Source: an uncultured Alphaproteobacteria bacterium (lineage in GTDB: Bacteria; Pseudomonadota; Alphaproteobacteria; UBA8366; GCA-2717185). From it: a stretch of DNA of 64,000 nucleotides. The notes under the pieces were generated by a model that had not been told where the DNA came from, ran no database searches, and was given only the letters and a program-made list of their open reading frames with translations. The DNA lies in the NCBI GenBank assembly GCA_943788635.1, contig CALSRA010000017.1:1-64000 (forward strand). Reading direction: 5' to 3'. Positions 9,170 to 17,327 of this stretch are shown here, piece after piece. Each line of letters starts with the position of its first letter. Position 1 is the first letter of the stretch. The position numbers and the translations under genes were made by a program.

Positions 9170-9280
9170 TCAGGATTCGGCTTCTTGACCTTCGGCCATG
9201 GTCTGCTCAATCCGCCGACCGAAATAACAGGCCGTCAGAAGAACAACCGGAGCCAAACCCAAAACAACCAGATAATCCAT
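9170..9280 (-). CDS. Small membrane protein, 36 residues
   Basis: The reading frame begins MDYLVVLGLAPVVLLTACYF and continues GRRIEQTMAEGQEAES before the stop. One transmembrane helix (about residues 3-20) is followed by a basic turn (GRR) and an acidic tail, so the N-terminus is likely outside and the tail cytoplasmic. GGAAGTAAAGGGA ends seven bases before the ATG, and a strong terminator lies about 60 bases downstream. A second stem (GTGCC/GGCAC) lies just after the stop. I do not recognise the family. Small one-helix proteins often tune a larger membrane complex, but no partner is adjacent. Confidence 0.6.
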   Translation of the reverse strand: MDYLVVLGLAPVVLLTACYFGRRIEQTMAEGQEAES

Positions 9281-9820
9281 TATCGTATCCCTTTACTTCC
9301 TGGCACCCTGTGTGCCGCCGTCTCAATACAGGCAATTTAGCGATAGCCTCTTCAAATCGCGTCATCCATTTGGGTCACATAAAACTTATTTCGACGTTTT
9401 CCTCAAAAACCCAGTGCAGCACCGATTGCAACACTCCATGAAGGCACTGTAATGCCTTGATTTGACATATTAATGACAGCAATCAGAACAATTGACGTTT
9501 ATTGGCAGACCGCGTTCCCCTTAGGGATTCCCTGCCGTTAATCTGAAAAAGCCACGGACCGCCGCATCAGAAGACAACCGGCACGGTCACTACCGCCCCC
9601 TCTCCCAAACCATCGTTTTTCGCACCGGTCGATGCTGACTCGAAACGTAAAATTCCTGAATGGGAGTATATAAGAGCGACTGAAGGCACCGTATACGCTG
9701 GTTCGTTTGGAGTTGCGATCCGGAAATCCGGAATAACTGTCGATCGACACGGTCTGCGACAATACGACACAAAACCCGTTCACCGCACAGCACGTCAGCG
9801 GGCCTGCGTCCTGCCCGGAA
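9281..9820. other. Gene-free stretch upstream of the small membrane gene
   Basis: About 540 bases with no frame I would call coding. The first part must carry the promoter of the small gene reading leftward. The middle (about 9340-9510) is AT-rich. No tRNA, repeat or clear terminator is visible. Open frames here on the minus strand start inside the VOC gene or lack ribosome sites and coding bias. Confidence 0.5.
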
Positions 9821-10321
9821 TCAGGACAGTGTCTTGATTTCCAGAAGAATGCCGTCGGGATCCCTGAAATAAGCAGATCCGGCCGCGTCTGTCCCATGAA
9901 CAGAATGATCGAGGCCACGCTCCTTCAGCGTTTTGACAATTTTTCGGTACTGTATCGAATCGACTTTAAGCGCGACATGATGCATCGCCCCGATGCCCCG
10001 GACAGCAGGGGCTGGACCATGTTCCGGGAAATCAAAAAAGGCGAGCAGGTTGCCACCTCCCATATCCAGGAAAATATGTGTCGATGTCGGGTCATCACGA
10101 TTCGTGACCACCTTGACCAGCCGCATATACAGAACTTCGGTATAAAAGCGGACCGTCTGTTCAATATCAGAACATATCAACGCGAGATGGTCGACGCCCC
10201 CGGTCGCGACCGGTTCCATCGCATCAACTGTGAGATACTTTTGCCGTAATGCAATGCGGCTCGCTTCGTAGCGATCCGTCTCCGCCAATTCTGAATCGCT
10301 GCTACCAGTCAACTTCGTCAT
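9821..10321 (-). CDS. VOC-family (glyoxalase-fold) protein
   Basis: A 166-residue protein with one vicinal-oxygen-chelate domain from about residue 42: GGVDHLALICSDIEQTVRFY, a middle MHHVALKVDS and the closing RDPDGILLEI. The two histidines and the final glutamate fit a metal site. Members include glyoxalases, ring-cleaving dioxygenases and epimerases; the substrate is unknown. The ATG at 10321 overlaps the end of the upstream metallo-hydrolase gene by 20 bases, so the two are probably co-translated. Confidence 0.82.
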   Translation of the reverse strand: MTKLTGSSDSELAETDRYEASRIALRQKYLTVDAMEPVATGGVDHLALICSDIEQTVRFYTEVLYMRLVKVVTNRDDPTSTHIFLDMGGGNLLAFFDFPEHGPAPAVRGIGAMHHVALKVDSIQYRKIVKTLKERGLDHSVHGTDAAGSAYFRDPDGILLEIKTLS

Positions 10322-11180
10322 ACTCAAAATTGAACCCCTCACCGGCACGAACGATATGCCCTGACGATGGCAGCGGGAAATGCGCCGTACAAACGGTAAC
10401 ATCCGTCTCGCAATAACGGTCCAGGAAACTAAGGCGCGTCTTGCGGGCAATCTCAACGTCAAAATCAGGGCGCGCTGCCCATTCAGGGTGATGGCACTGG
10501 ATCGGGCTGTGCATCAAATCCCCACTCATCACCATTTCCGCACCTTTCGATGAAAGATGAAGCGCGCAGTGGTCCGGCGTATGTCCCGGTGTTGATTCAA
10601 GCCAGACAGTATCGTCGATCATGTGATCATTCTGTATCAGAACTGCCCTGCCCGCTTCCTCAATCGGCAGAACGCTGTCCACAATATGGCCAAGCGGCGT
10701 TTTCTCGTTCATGTCTTTCCAGTAGTCGAACTCTTTCCGGGTAAAGAGGTACTTCGCATTGGGAAAAGTCGGAACCCATCGACCGTCCAGCAGTCGGGTA
10801 TTCCAACCGACATGATCCGGATGCAAATGGGTACACATGACAAAATCAATATCCGCCGGACCAAGGCCTGCCGCCGCAAGGGCATCCATATACTTACTGT
10901 CCGTCTTCAAATGCCATGTCGGCCGATGCGGCCTGTCCTTGTCATTACCAACACAACCATCCACAAGAATATTGTGATGCCCAGTGCGAATGACATAGCT
11001 CTGCATTGGAAAGTACAAATTGCCGGTAACCGGATCCATGGCACGTGGCTTCAGCCAATCAAGATGAGGTTCCCAATCCTGCGGTGTCGTTTCGGGGAAA
11101 AACCCAAAAGGTTCAAAGTCCGGAGAATTCATTTCCAGGACCCTGGCGATCGTCAGGTCCCCTAATTGCCGCTGTTTCAT
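10302..11180 (-). CDS. MBL-fold metallo-hydrolase
   Basis: A 292-residue metallo-beta-lactamase-fold enzyme. The metal-binding motif THLHPDHVGW is present, with later ligands in STPGHTPDH and MSGDLMHSP. The closest remembered relatives are quorum-quenching lactonases and AttM/AiiB-like hydrolases, but the reaction is not set by sequence. The start at 11180 has GGGGGAGAGCA in front; an in-frame extension upstream has no ribosome site. It forms a two-gene unit with the VOC protein. Confidence 0.85.
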   Translation of the reverse strand: MKQRQLGDLTIARVLEMNSPDFEPFGFFPETTPQDWEPHLDWLKPRAMDPVTGNLYFPMQSYVIRTGHHNILVDGCVGNDKDRPHRPTWHLKTDSKYMDALAAAGLGPADIDFVMCTHLHPDHVGWNTRLLDGRWVPTFPNAKYLFTRKEFDYWKDMNEKTPLGHIVDSVLPIEEAGRAVLIQNDHMIDDTVWLESTPGHTPDHCALHLSSKGAEMVMSGDLMHSPIQCHHPEWAARPDFDVEIARKTRLSFLDRYCETDVTVCTAHFPLPSSGHIVRAGEGFNFEYDEVDW

Positions 11181-11687
11181 TGCTCTCCCCCCTCGCGCTG
11201 ATATGTGGCGTGCGCTCTGTTCCTGTCCAAACAATTGGCCAACACTCCCCCGCGGGCACAGTAAAGTAAAGCCTTCCGGGCCACATGCTCAGCCCCTCTA
11301 GCTATCCTCAGATTGGCCATCCGGCTCCTGAAATCAAACTGGTTTGGTCGACGTCCCTATTCCTGTGTTTGGTGAATTCCCTATTTACTGATCGTTACGA
11401 ATTTCATGCGATATATTTCCAAAACCAGTCCGGTTTCGCGACGATGAGATAATTAACTGGGTGCAGGGTATTGGTACCGGAAAATAACTTCATGCTAATT
11501 TAAAAAATATCTTGATCTTTTCCCTTACTTTGTTGATGAAAGCCTATGAATAACCATTCTTATAAAAAGAATATCCGTTCAACTTGATTTACAGTTACCA
11601 GACACAATAGGAATCACACCTGTTATTACCGTGCTGCCAAATGCAGCAGGTGTTTATCATTTTCAATAACAAAAGGAGCACTAACGC
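11181..11687. other. AT-rich gene-free stretch
   Basis: About 500 bases between the hydrolase (reading left) and the 95-residue gene (reading right), holding two divergent promoters. It is clearly more AT-rich than its surroundings, especially 11490-11600. A small stem (TGCTGC/GCAGCA around CAAAT, about 11631-11648) lies 40-55 bases before the start of the right-hand gene and might affect its leader. I see no coding frame. Confidence 0.5.
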
Positions 11688-11975
11688 ATGCCGATCGATG
11701 AAGACGTTCTTAGCAAGGGCCAGCGAGTCAAATTGAACGCCTTGCGCAAATCACTAGGAGAAGACCTCGCAGACGATGTCTTTGCCAAGTGGTTGAAACG
11801 CCAGAAATCGTCAAAGCCTGAAGACATTAAAGATCCTGTTGCAGAAAAACTGGCTGAAGCCCTTTCCGGATTGGTTAAAGACCCCCTATTCCGTCTGGGT
11901 AATCAGGGCTACACAATTCGACGCGCGCGCGGCAAGGGTGCTTCCGGGTTTATCGTCACGAAGAACGAAAAGTAG
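11688..11975 (+). CDS. Uncharacterised 95-residue protein
   Basis: I do not recognise this family. The protein is charged, with the N-terminal part predicted helical (KGQRVKLNALRKSLGEDLADDVFAKWLKRQ), a second helix (VAEKLAEALSGLV) and a compact basic end (GYTIRRARGKGASGFIVTKNEK). No cysteines, signal peptide or membrane segment are visible. AAAAGGAGCA lies nine bases before the ATG, a near-ideal ribosome site. It is monocistronic with a long AT-rich upstream region. A basic C-terminus could bind nucleic acid, which is only a guess. Confidence 0.72.
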   Translation: MPIDEDVLSKGQRVKLNALRKSLGEDLADDVFAKWLKRQKSSKPEDIKDPVAEKLAEALSGLVKDPLFRLGNQGYTIRRARGKGASGFIVTKNEK

Positions 11976-12123
11976 TTTCAGTTCACGCTTGTTCTCGTTT
12001 TTAGGAGCGGAAAAATAGAATTCCGTGCCCATTTTCGACGACAAAGAAAGTGACGCAGCTTTTCAAAAATACTGACAGGGTATTGTCCAAAATCAGGTCA
12101 ATTCCCTTTGGCAGTCTCCGCAC

Positions 12124-12156
12124 AAAAAAAAGCCACCGATTAACGGTGGCTTTTTC
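12124..12156. terminator. Bidirectional Rho-independent terminator
   Basis: AAAAAGCCACCG and CGGTGGCTTTTT form a perfect stem around ATTAA. A's on the left and T's on the right let it work on both strands. It ends transcription of the 95-residue gene from the left and of the tRNA-Pro unit from the right. Confidence 0.9.
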
Positions 12157-12181
12157 ATTTAACGTCGGTTTTTTGCAAATG

Positions 12182-12258
12182 TGGTCGGAGCGAGAGGATT
12201 CGAACCTCCGACCCCTTCACCCCCAGTGAAGTGCGCTACCAGGCTGCGCTACGCTCCG
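12182..12258 (-). tRNA. tRNA-Pro (anticodon GGG)
   Basis: The minus strand folds as a standard cloverleaf. The acceptor stem is CGGAGCG/CGCTCCG, the D arm has GCGC stems, the anticodon stem is CTTCA/TGAAG with loop CTGGGGG (anticodon GGG), and the T loop is TTCGAAT. The 3' CCA is encoded (12182-12184). It reads proline codons CCC and CCU. It sits just downstream of merR on the same strand. Confidence 0.96.
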
Positions 12259-12333
12259 TAATTTAGTGCTAAACCGAGGCGCACTTTACAGTTCGCCCCT
12301 ATCCGACGCAACGCTCGTATTCGGTAAAAAAAG

Positions 12334-12795
12334 CTATGAAACCTGGAGGCGTCCACGCAGGTCAACAAGGTCAGCCAAGAGGTCTTCAAGATCGTTACGG
12401 CGTACCGTCGTCGCCCCCGCCGTGTCCGTCCCGGCAGACGCCATAGCGGCCTGCGTCACATCACTGGCGCCAGCATGCGGTGCCGCTGGCTCAGGCCCGT
12501 CCAGAACAGCCTTAAGGCCCGACTCCCTGAAGAGCTTCTGAACACCCTTGATCGTATAGCCGTCGGTATAGAGAAGTTCACGAATGCGCCGCAGAAGCGC
12601 AACGTCTTCCGGCCGATAATAACGACGGCCACCACCACGTTTCAGGGGGCGGATTTGCGAGAATTTCGATTCCCAGAACCGCAAAACGTGTTGGGGAACG
12701 TCGATTTCGCGCCCGACTTCACTGATTGTCCGAAATGCGGCCGCAGATTTGGCGCTTGGTCGTTTAACGTCCTGCTCATTCGCGCCGGAATCCAT
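12334..12795 (-). CDS. MerR-family transcriptional regulator
   Basis: A 153-residue regulator with an N-terminal winged helix from about residue 21 ([20 protein letters not shown]), followed by the MerR signature [13 protein letters not shown] and [16 protein letters not shown]. The C-terminal half is alanine-rich and low in complexity, with no cysteine pattern for metal sensing. This gene directly follows ihfA in many alphaproteobacteria. Its targets are not known to me. Confidence 0.9.
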   Translation of the reverse strand: MDSGANEQDVKRPSAKSAAAFRTISEVGREIDVPQHVLRFWESKFSQIRPLKRGGGRRYYRPEDVALLRRIRELLYTDGYTIKGVQKLFRESGLKAVLDGPEPAAPHAGASDVTQAAMASAGTDTAGATTVRRNDLEDLLADLVDLRGRLQVS

Positions 12796-12797
12796 GT

Positions 12798-13115
12798 TCA
12801 GCTACCGTCAGACAGCTTTCTGGCGCTCAGATTAATGCGGTTCTTCAGAACATGGCTGGGACGAAACACGAGCACACGCCGGGGCAGAATAGGTACTTCT
12901 TCGCCGGTTTTCGGGTTTCGACCAATACGCTGCCCCTTCTGACGGACAGCAAAACTGCCGAAAGAGGAAATCTTGACCATTTCGCCTCTGGACAGCGCGT
13001 TAGAAACTTCCCCCAGGATCGATTCCACCAAGTCGGCTGATTCATTTCGGGAAAGTCCGACTTCCTGATAAACAGCTTCAGTCAACTGCGCCCGCGTAAC
13101 CGTGTTGCCTGACAT
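12798..13115 (-). CDS. ihfA: Integration host factor subunit alpha
   Basis: IHF is a DNA-bending heterodimer of nucleoid architecture, recombination and sigma-54 promoters. The 105-residue protein has the HU/IHF fold with [20 protein letters not shown] and the beta-arm proline region [13 protein letters not shown]-terminal [20 protein letters not shown] marks the alpha subunit. It lies two bases from merR and downstream of fabH, the usual alphaproteobacterial order. Confidence 0.95.
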   Translation of the reverse strand: MSGNTVTRAQLTEAVYQEVGLSRNESADLVESILGEVSNALSRGEMVKISSFGSFAVRQKGQRIGRNPKTGEEVPILPRRVLVFRPSHVLKNRINLSARKLSDGS

Positions 13116-13212
13116 ATTATCCCCCTGTTCTTGCTCATTATTTTTTTAACGGTACCGCTCATCGGTGACATCGTCAATTCGAAAGGATGTCTTGGCCGAC
13201 TCATTCTCGCTG

Positions 13213-14205
13213 TCACCAGCGAATCATTGCCGCTCCCCAGGTAAATCCACCACCCAAAGCGGTCAACGCAACAATATCACCGGATTTCAGACGGTTGTCA
13301 TCCTGTGCCGCCGCCAACGCCAATGGAATCGTCGCGGCCGAGGTATTTGCCTGTCCCTGAACGGTTATGACAACCCGGTCTTCGCCGATCCCGAGCCGGC
13401 GGCTGATGCTGTCTATAATGCGCATATTGGCCTGATGCGGGATCAGCCAGTTGATATCGTCCAGCGTCATGCCATTCGCACTGACCGCAGCTTCAACCGC
13501 GTCAGCCATGAGGTTCACCGCGTGACGATAAACTTCCTTGCCATCCATCCGGACATGCCCGGCGGTACCTGTGCTGCCAGGCCCGCCATCAACATACAGC
13601 GCATCATAGTGGGAGCCGTCAGAGTAAAGATGCGTTGACATCACTCCCCTCTCCGCAACATCAGATTCCGAAACCGGCATCGCACGCAACACCATTGCGC
13701 CGGCGCCGTCACCGAACAATACGCAGGTTCCACGGTCCTCCCAGTCCAGTATCCGGCTGAACACTTCGGCACCGATTACCAGCGCGGTTGAGGCCTGTCC
13801 CAGCCGGAGCATGTTATCCGCAACCGATAGGGCATAGATGAAGCCGGAGCATACCGCCTGTATGTCAAAGGCCATACCGCGCTTTACACCAAGCGCTGAC
13901 TGCACTCTGGTTGCCGTCGCCGGGAACGTATTGTCAGGGGTCGTCGTCGCAAGAACGATCAGGTCGATCTCTTCAACCGCAACACCGGCAAATTTCAAGG
14001 CCTCGCGGCAGGCCGCAAGCGCCAGATCCGACGTCAGTTCACCATCAGCCGCGATATGGCGTTGGCGAATGCCTGTCCGTTTCCGAATCCATTCGTCCGA
14101 TGTATCAATGCGCTTCGAAAGCGCATCGTTGGTCACGATGTTTGCAGGCAGATAGGCGCCGCAGCCAAGCACCACGGAACGCTTGAGTGGAGACGCGGCG
14201 TTCAT
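13213..14205 (-). CDS. fabH: 3-oxoacyl-ACP synthase III
   Basis: FabH starts fatty-acid synthesis by condensing acetyl-CoA with malonyl-ACP. The 330-residue enzyme carries the Cys-His-Asn triad: cysteine in [10 protein letters not shown], histidine in [11 protein letters not shown], asparagine in [14 protein letters not shown]. The N-terminal [16 protein letters not shown] is typical. The ATG at 14205 is chosen by homology; the ribosome site is weak. It follows plsX. Confidence 0.95.
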   Translation of the reverse strand: MNAASPLKRSVVLGCGAYLPANIVTNDALSKRIDTSDEWIRKRTGIRQRHIAADGELTSDLALAACREALKFAGVAVEEIDLIVLATTTPDNTFPATATRVQSALGVKRGMAFDIQAVCSGFIYALSVADNMLRLGQASTALVIGAEVFSRILDWEDRGTCVLFGDGAGAMVLRAMPVSESDVAERGVMSTHLYSDGSHYDALYVDGGPGSTGTAGHVRMDGKEVYRHAVNLMADAVEAAVSANGMTLDDINWLIPHQANMRIIDSISRRLGIGEDRVVITVQGQANTSAATIPLALAAAQDDNRLKSGDIVALTALGGGFTWGAAMIRW

Positions 14206-14275
14206 GGGCAGGCACCAACCGAGGAAGCCCCGCACCGGTCCACCGGGCCGGAGCAGACAATGCAATCAATTCTGG

Positions 14276-15328
14276 TTATGAGCTTGCCGCCTCCCGCGGT
14301 CGTGAATTCTCCACGGCGCCGAGGCTCGCAAAATCATGTGTCATTTTTTCGATGAACCCGTGCTGGGCCATATCGATACCGACACCGATGGCATTGGCAA
14401 AACCGATAGCATCGGTGCCACCATGGCTCTTCACCACAATTCCTTTCAATCCCAGCAGCATCGCACCATTATATTCCCGCGGATCGATCTTTTCCCGCAG
14501 CTTTTCGAGCGACCGCCGGGCGAAGAAATACCCCAGCTTCGAAAAGAAATTCGCCCGAAATGCCTCACGAAGAAAACCGGCGTAGAGCCGGACAATACCT
14601 TCCGCGGTCTTCAGAGCAACATTCCCCGTGAATCCGTCGGTTACAACGACATCCACGGTTCCTGCCGCGATATCGGTACCCTCGATAAATCCCTTGAATT
14701 CAATCGGCAGGTCGGTGGTGCGCAGGATCGCGGCGGCTTCGCGAACTTCCTCCACCCCCTTCATATCCTCGACCCCCACATTGACGAGGCCGATGGTCGG
14801 GCGCTCCAGCCCCAGTACCGTGCGCGCGAACACTTCGCCCATGACCGCAAACTGGGTCAGATTATTCGCATTGCACCGAACATTGGCGCCCAGGTCGAGC
14901 ATGACAGTCACGCCGCGTGCCGTCGGGAAGAACCCGCAAATTGCCGGCCGGTCGATGCCGGGCAGCGTTTTCAGCACGAACTTGGAGATCGCCATCAATG
15001 CGCCCGTATTTCCCGCGGAAATAACGGCATTCGCCTCGCCATCGCTCACCGAATTAATGGCGAGCCGCATGCTGGAGTCACGTCCTCCGCGCAAGGCGGC
15101 AGACGGCTTTTCTTCGCTGCGGATAACGCCTTCCGTATGGCGCATTGTCGAAACCGATTGCAATTCGGGGTACCGCGCCAGCAATGGCGCAATCTTTGCC
15201 TCGTCCCCAAACATCAGGAAGCGAGCATCCGGGTAACGTTCTCTTGCGATTTCGGCCCCGCGCACAACGATTTGAGGAGCACGATCCCCCCCCATTGCGT
15301 CGAGCGCGATAACCAGTTGCGACGTCAA
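14276..15328 (-). CDS. plsX: Phosphate acyltransferase PlsX
   Basis: PlsX converts acyl-ACP and phosphate into acyl-phosphate, the donor for PlsY in phospholipid synthesis, and acts at the inner face of the membrane. The 350-residue protein begins VIALDAMGGDRAPQIVVRGA and contains SAGNTGALMAISKFVLKTLPGI and VVVTDGFTGNVALKTAEG, all family signatures. It sits between rpmF and fabH, the standard order. Confidence 0.96.
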   Translation of the reverse strand: MTSQLVIALDAMGGDRAPQIVVRGAEIARERYPDARFLMFGDEAKIAPLLARYPELQSVSTMRHTEGVIRSEEKPSAALRGGRDSSMRLAINSVSDGEANAVISAGNTGALMAISKFVLKTLPGIDRPAICGFFPTARGVTVMLDLGANVRCNANNLTQFAVMGEVFARTVLGLERPTIGLVNVGVEDMKGVEEVREAAAILRTTDLPIEFKGFIEGTDIAAGTVDVVVTDGFTGNVALKTAEGIVRLYAGFLREAFRANFFSKLGYFFARRSLEKLREKIDPREYNGAMLLGLKGIVVKSHGGTDAIGFANAIGVGIDMAQHGFIEKMTHDFASLGAVENSRPREAASS

Positions 15329-15362
15329 AATCCGGAGCCCCCTTTAATCAGGCCGGCCACTA

Positions 15363-15545
15363 CTAGTACGTCGAGGCTTCGACGACCTCGTTCTCACCGT
15401 AGTAACCGCATGCGGCACAAACGTGATGTGACCGCTTCAATTCACCGCAATTGCCACATTCTACCGCAATAGTCGTCTTCAACGCATCATGGGAGCGTCG
15501 CATATTTCGCCGTGACTTGGAAATTTTACTCTTTGGAACCGCCAT
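15363..15545 (-). CDS. rpmF: 50S ribosomal protein L32
   Basis: A 60-residue protein with [20 protein letters not shown] at the start and two CxxC-type pairs (CGNC and CAAC) of the zinc-binding form of L32. It is a component of the large ribosomal subunit. rpmF-plsX-fabH is a conserved unit linking ribosome and lipid synthesis. Confidence 0.97.
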   Translation of the reverse strand: MAVPKSKISKSRRNMRRSHDALKTTIAVECGNCGELKRSHHVCAACGYYGENEVVEASTY

Positions 15546-15619
15546 GGAACTATCTTTCGATTATAGGGGAAAAATTGCCCGGATACATAAACAGAAACGC
15601 CGGGTACAGCAAGCCCGAG

Positions 15620-16165
15620 CTATACCTGATCTTTCTTTCCGGCCAATAAAGACTCAAATGGCCGATACGTTGGTGCCTCTGCAGGCTCATCTTCGTCGAC
15701 AAAGCCCTCCAGCTTAGCTCCCGGAGCCTTGGGATACGGGTTCATTTCAATGGCCAGCAACTGCGCAATCCACTCCCCCAGCTCAATCACATCATTTTCA
15801 ATCAGCTCCGGCGGATCTTCGTCGTCCAGTTCGAAGTCAACTTCCGCTTCATTATACGTTTCTGGCCCAAAATGTACCGAAAACGCTTCCCTGACCTGCT
15901 CTGCCACGGGTGCTTCTGTTATCACACAACTCTGAACGATATCCGCAGCAAACGTTCCCTTGACCTCAACAAGCAACGAGCCCGGAACACGCCGGACCGT
16001 GACATCGGCTGTAAACGACTCAATGGAAACCAATTCGAATCGTTTCGCCAGCGCCGCCCTTTCATGCTCTCCAACTGCAAGGGAAATCTGCTTTGGCGAC
16101 GTGCCAAGCGTTTCCAGCGGAACAGGATGGCTGTATTCCAGCGAATCCATAGCGGGCTCCGTCAT
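15620..16165 (-). CDS. YceD/DUF177-family protein
   Basis: A 181-residue acidic protein, homologous to the gene that precedes rpmF in most bacteria. The family core includes VQSCVITEAPVAEQVREAF, FELDDEDPPELIENDVIELGEW and ALEMNPYPKAPG-like end (here AIEMNPYPKAPG). Relatives act in 23S rRNA accumulation. Of the four cysteines often seen in the family, only one remains visible at QSC. Its ATG overlaps the stop of the bc1 chaperone gene by four bases. Confidence 0.88.
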   Translation of the reverse strand: MTEPAMDSLEYSHPVPLETLGTSPKQISLAVGEHERAALAKRFELVSIESFTADVTVRRVPGSLLVEVKGTFAADIVQSCVITEAPVAEQVREAFSVHFGPETYNEAEVDFELDDEDPPELIENDVIELGEWIAQLLAIEMNPYPKAPGAKLEGFVDEDEPAEAPTYRPFESLLAGKKDQV

Positions 16166-16719
16166 TCATCTTCTCCTGGTAAAAGCGCGAATCGGACGCT
16201 GCCTTTCAACAGTTCATTCAATTCCTGCCCTCGCAGAACGTCTACCGAATCCAGAACATATGCTGCCACAGAATTCAGCGCATCGTCGTTCGGACAATCG
16301 GCTTCACCATACAAATTCCGTTTCAGCGTCTCGACAGTGGCGGCCTCACCTTCGTCCAAAGCCCTGGCATAGGCAGCGGAACGGCCATAAAACCCCTCAG
16401 CAATTTTCCGGATCTTCTTGCCGACACTCAGATCGCCGACTCCCATTTCCCTCAGACTACGGTCCATATCGTCGAAGATCGCGCCACTATACTGCTTGGA
16501 AAACGACTCCGTGTTCGCATCCTGCTGCAGCCGGTTCAGCACGAGGAAACAATGCAGGGCAATGGCGTCGAACCGACCAAGTGGCGTATCGGGCACCCCC
16601 CACGCGGTATAAAAGTGTGGTTTTCGGGCCTGAGTGACCGTTTCCTGATACAGCCGGTGCGCGGCAACATCACGATCGGATGGTTTGAACAAGTTGGCTA
16701 TCGACCAGGCCATCTGCAA
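16162..16719 (-). CDS. Ubiquinol-cytochrome c chaperone family protein
   Basis: A 185-residue protein of the CBP3/UQCC1 family, which assists assembly of cytochrome b into the bc1 complex. Recognisable pieces are YTAWGVPDTPLGRFDAIALH, FDDMDRSLREMGVGDLSVGKK and FYGRSAAYARAL. No signal peptide is seen; the family acts at the cytoplasmic face of the inner membrane. Start may be either ATG at 16719 or 16713. It is co-translated with the DUF177 gene and divergent from bamE. Confidence 0.9.
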   Translation of the reverse strand: MQMAWSIANLFKPSDRDVAAHRLYQETVTQARKPHFYTAWGVPDTPLGRFDAIALHCFLVLNRLQQDANTESFSKQYSGAIFDDMDRSLREMGVGDLSVGKKIRKIAEGFYGRSAAYARALDEGEAATVETLKRNLYGEADCPNDDALNSVAAYVLDSVDVLRGQELNELLKGSVRFALLPGEDE

Positions 16720-16812
16720 TTAACTCTTTCTGTCCACGCATTCCGTTGACACTATCCGAAGCTGGTGCAATTTTGCCTTGGATTGCACTGAAAACATCCG
16801 GATCCGTAAAAT

Positions 16813-17268
16813 ATGGTCATTCGCAAACGCCGAGTCACGACTCTCGTTGCAATTCTTGCCACCGCCACGGTCTTGTCCGCCTGTGCACCCCGTGTCGCTG
16901 TCCGGGGAAATCTCCCCCGGGAGGAACATCTGTCAAAGATCGTTATCGGCGAACAGAGCCGGGAAGAAGTCGCTGAAATTCTCGGAACGCCATCGACCCA
17001 GGGGGTCTTTGACGAGAAAATCTGGTACTATATTAGCCGAAAGACCGAGAAATTCGCCTTCTTTGACGAAAAAATCGTCGATCAGCAAGTTGTTGCAATC
17101 TACTTCGATGACAAAAATCTCGTTCAGGCCGTCCAGCGGTACACGAAGGATGATTTGAGAGAAATCGGGATGGTTGAGCGGGAAACGCCCACCGTCGGCA
17201 ATGAACTGTCCGTCATTGAACAACTGCTCGGAAATCTTGGCCGCTTCGGCAGACCTTCCGCAGAGTAA
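16813..17268 (+). CDS. bamE: Outer membrane assembly lipoprotein BamE (SmpA/OmlA)
   Basis: BamE is a lipoprotein of the BAM complex that inserts beta-barrel proteins into the outer membrane. The 151-residue protein has a signal peptide ending in the lipobox LSAC (lipidated cysteine near residue 24), then LSKIVIGEQSREEVAEILG and VWYY-like IWYYISRKTEKFAFF, which define the SmpA/OmlA domain. It is divergent from the bc1 chaperone gene with about 90 bases between, so the two share a promoter region. Confidence 0.92.
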   Translation: MVIRKRRVTTLVAILATATVLSACAPRVAVRGNLPREEHLSKIVIGEQSREEVAEILGTPSTQGVFDEKIWYYISRKTEKFAFFDEKIVDQQVVAIYFDDKNLVQAVQRYTKDDLREIGMVERETPTVGNELSVIEQLLGNLGRFGRPSAE

Positions 17269-17284
17269 TCGCAAACAGCGCTAA

Positions 17285-17318
17285 CAGCGGCAGCAGGTTA
17301 TGACACCTGCCACCGCTG
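17285..17318. terminator. Hairpin between convergent bamE and hppA
   Basis: CAGCGG pairs with CCGCTG and, inside, GCAGGT with ACCTGC, around TATGAC with one CA/CA internal loop. It fills the gap between the convergent stop codons. There is no T-run on either strand, so termination efficiency is uncertain. Confidence 0.6.
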
Positions 17319-17327
17319 AAGCATTGC

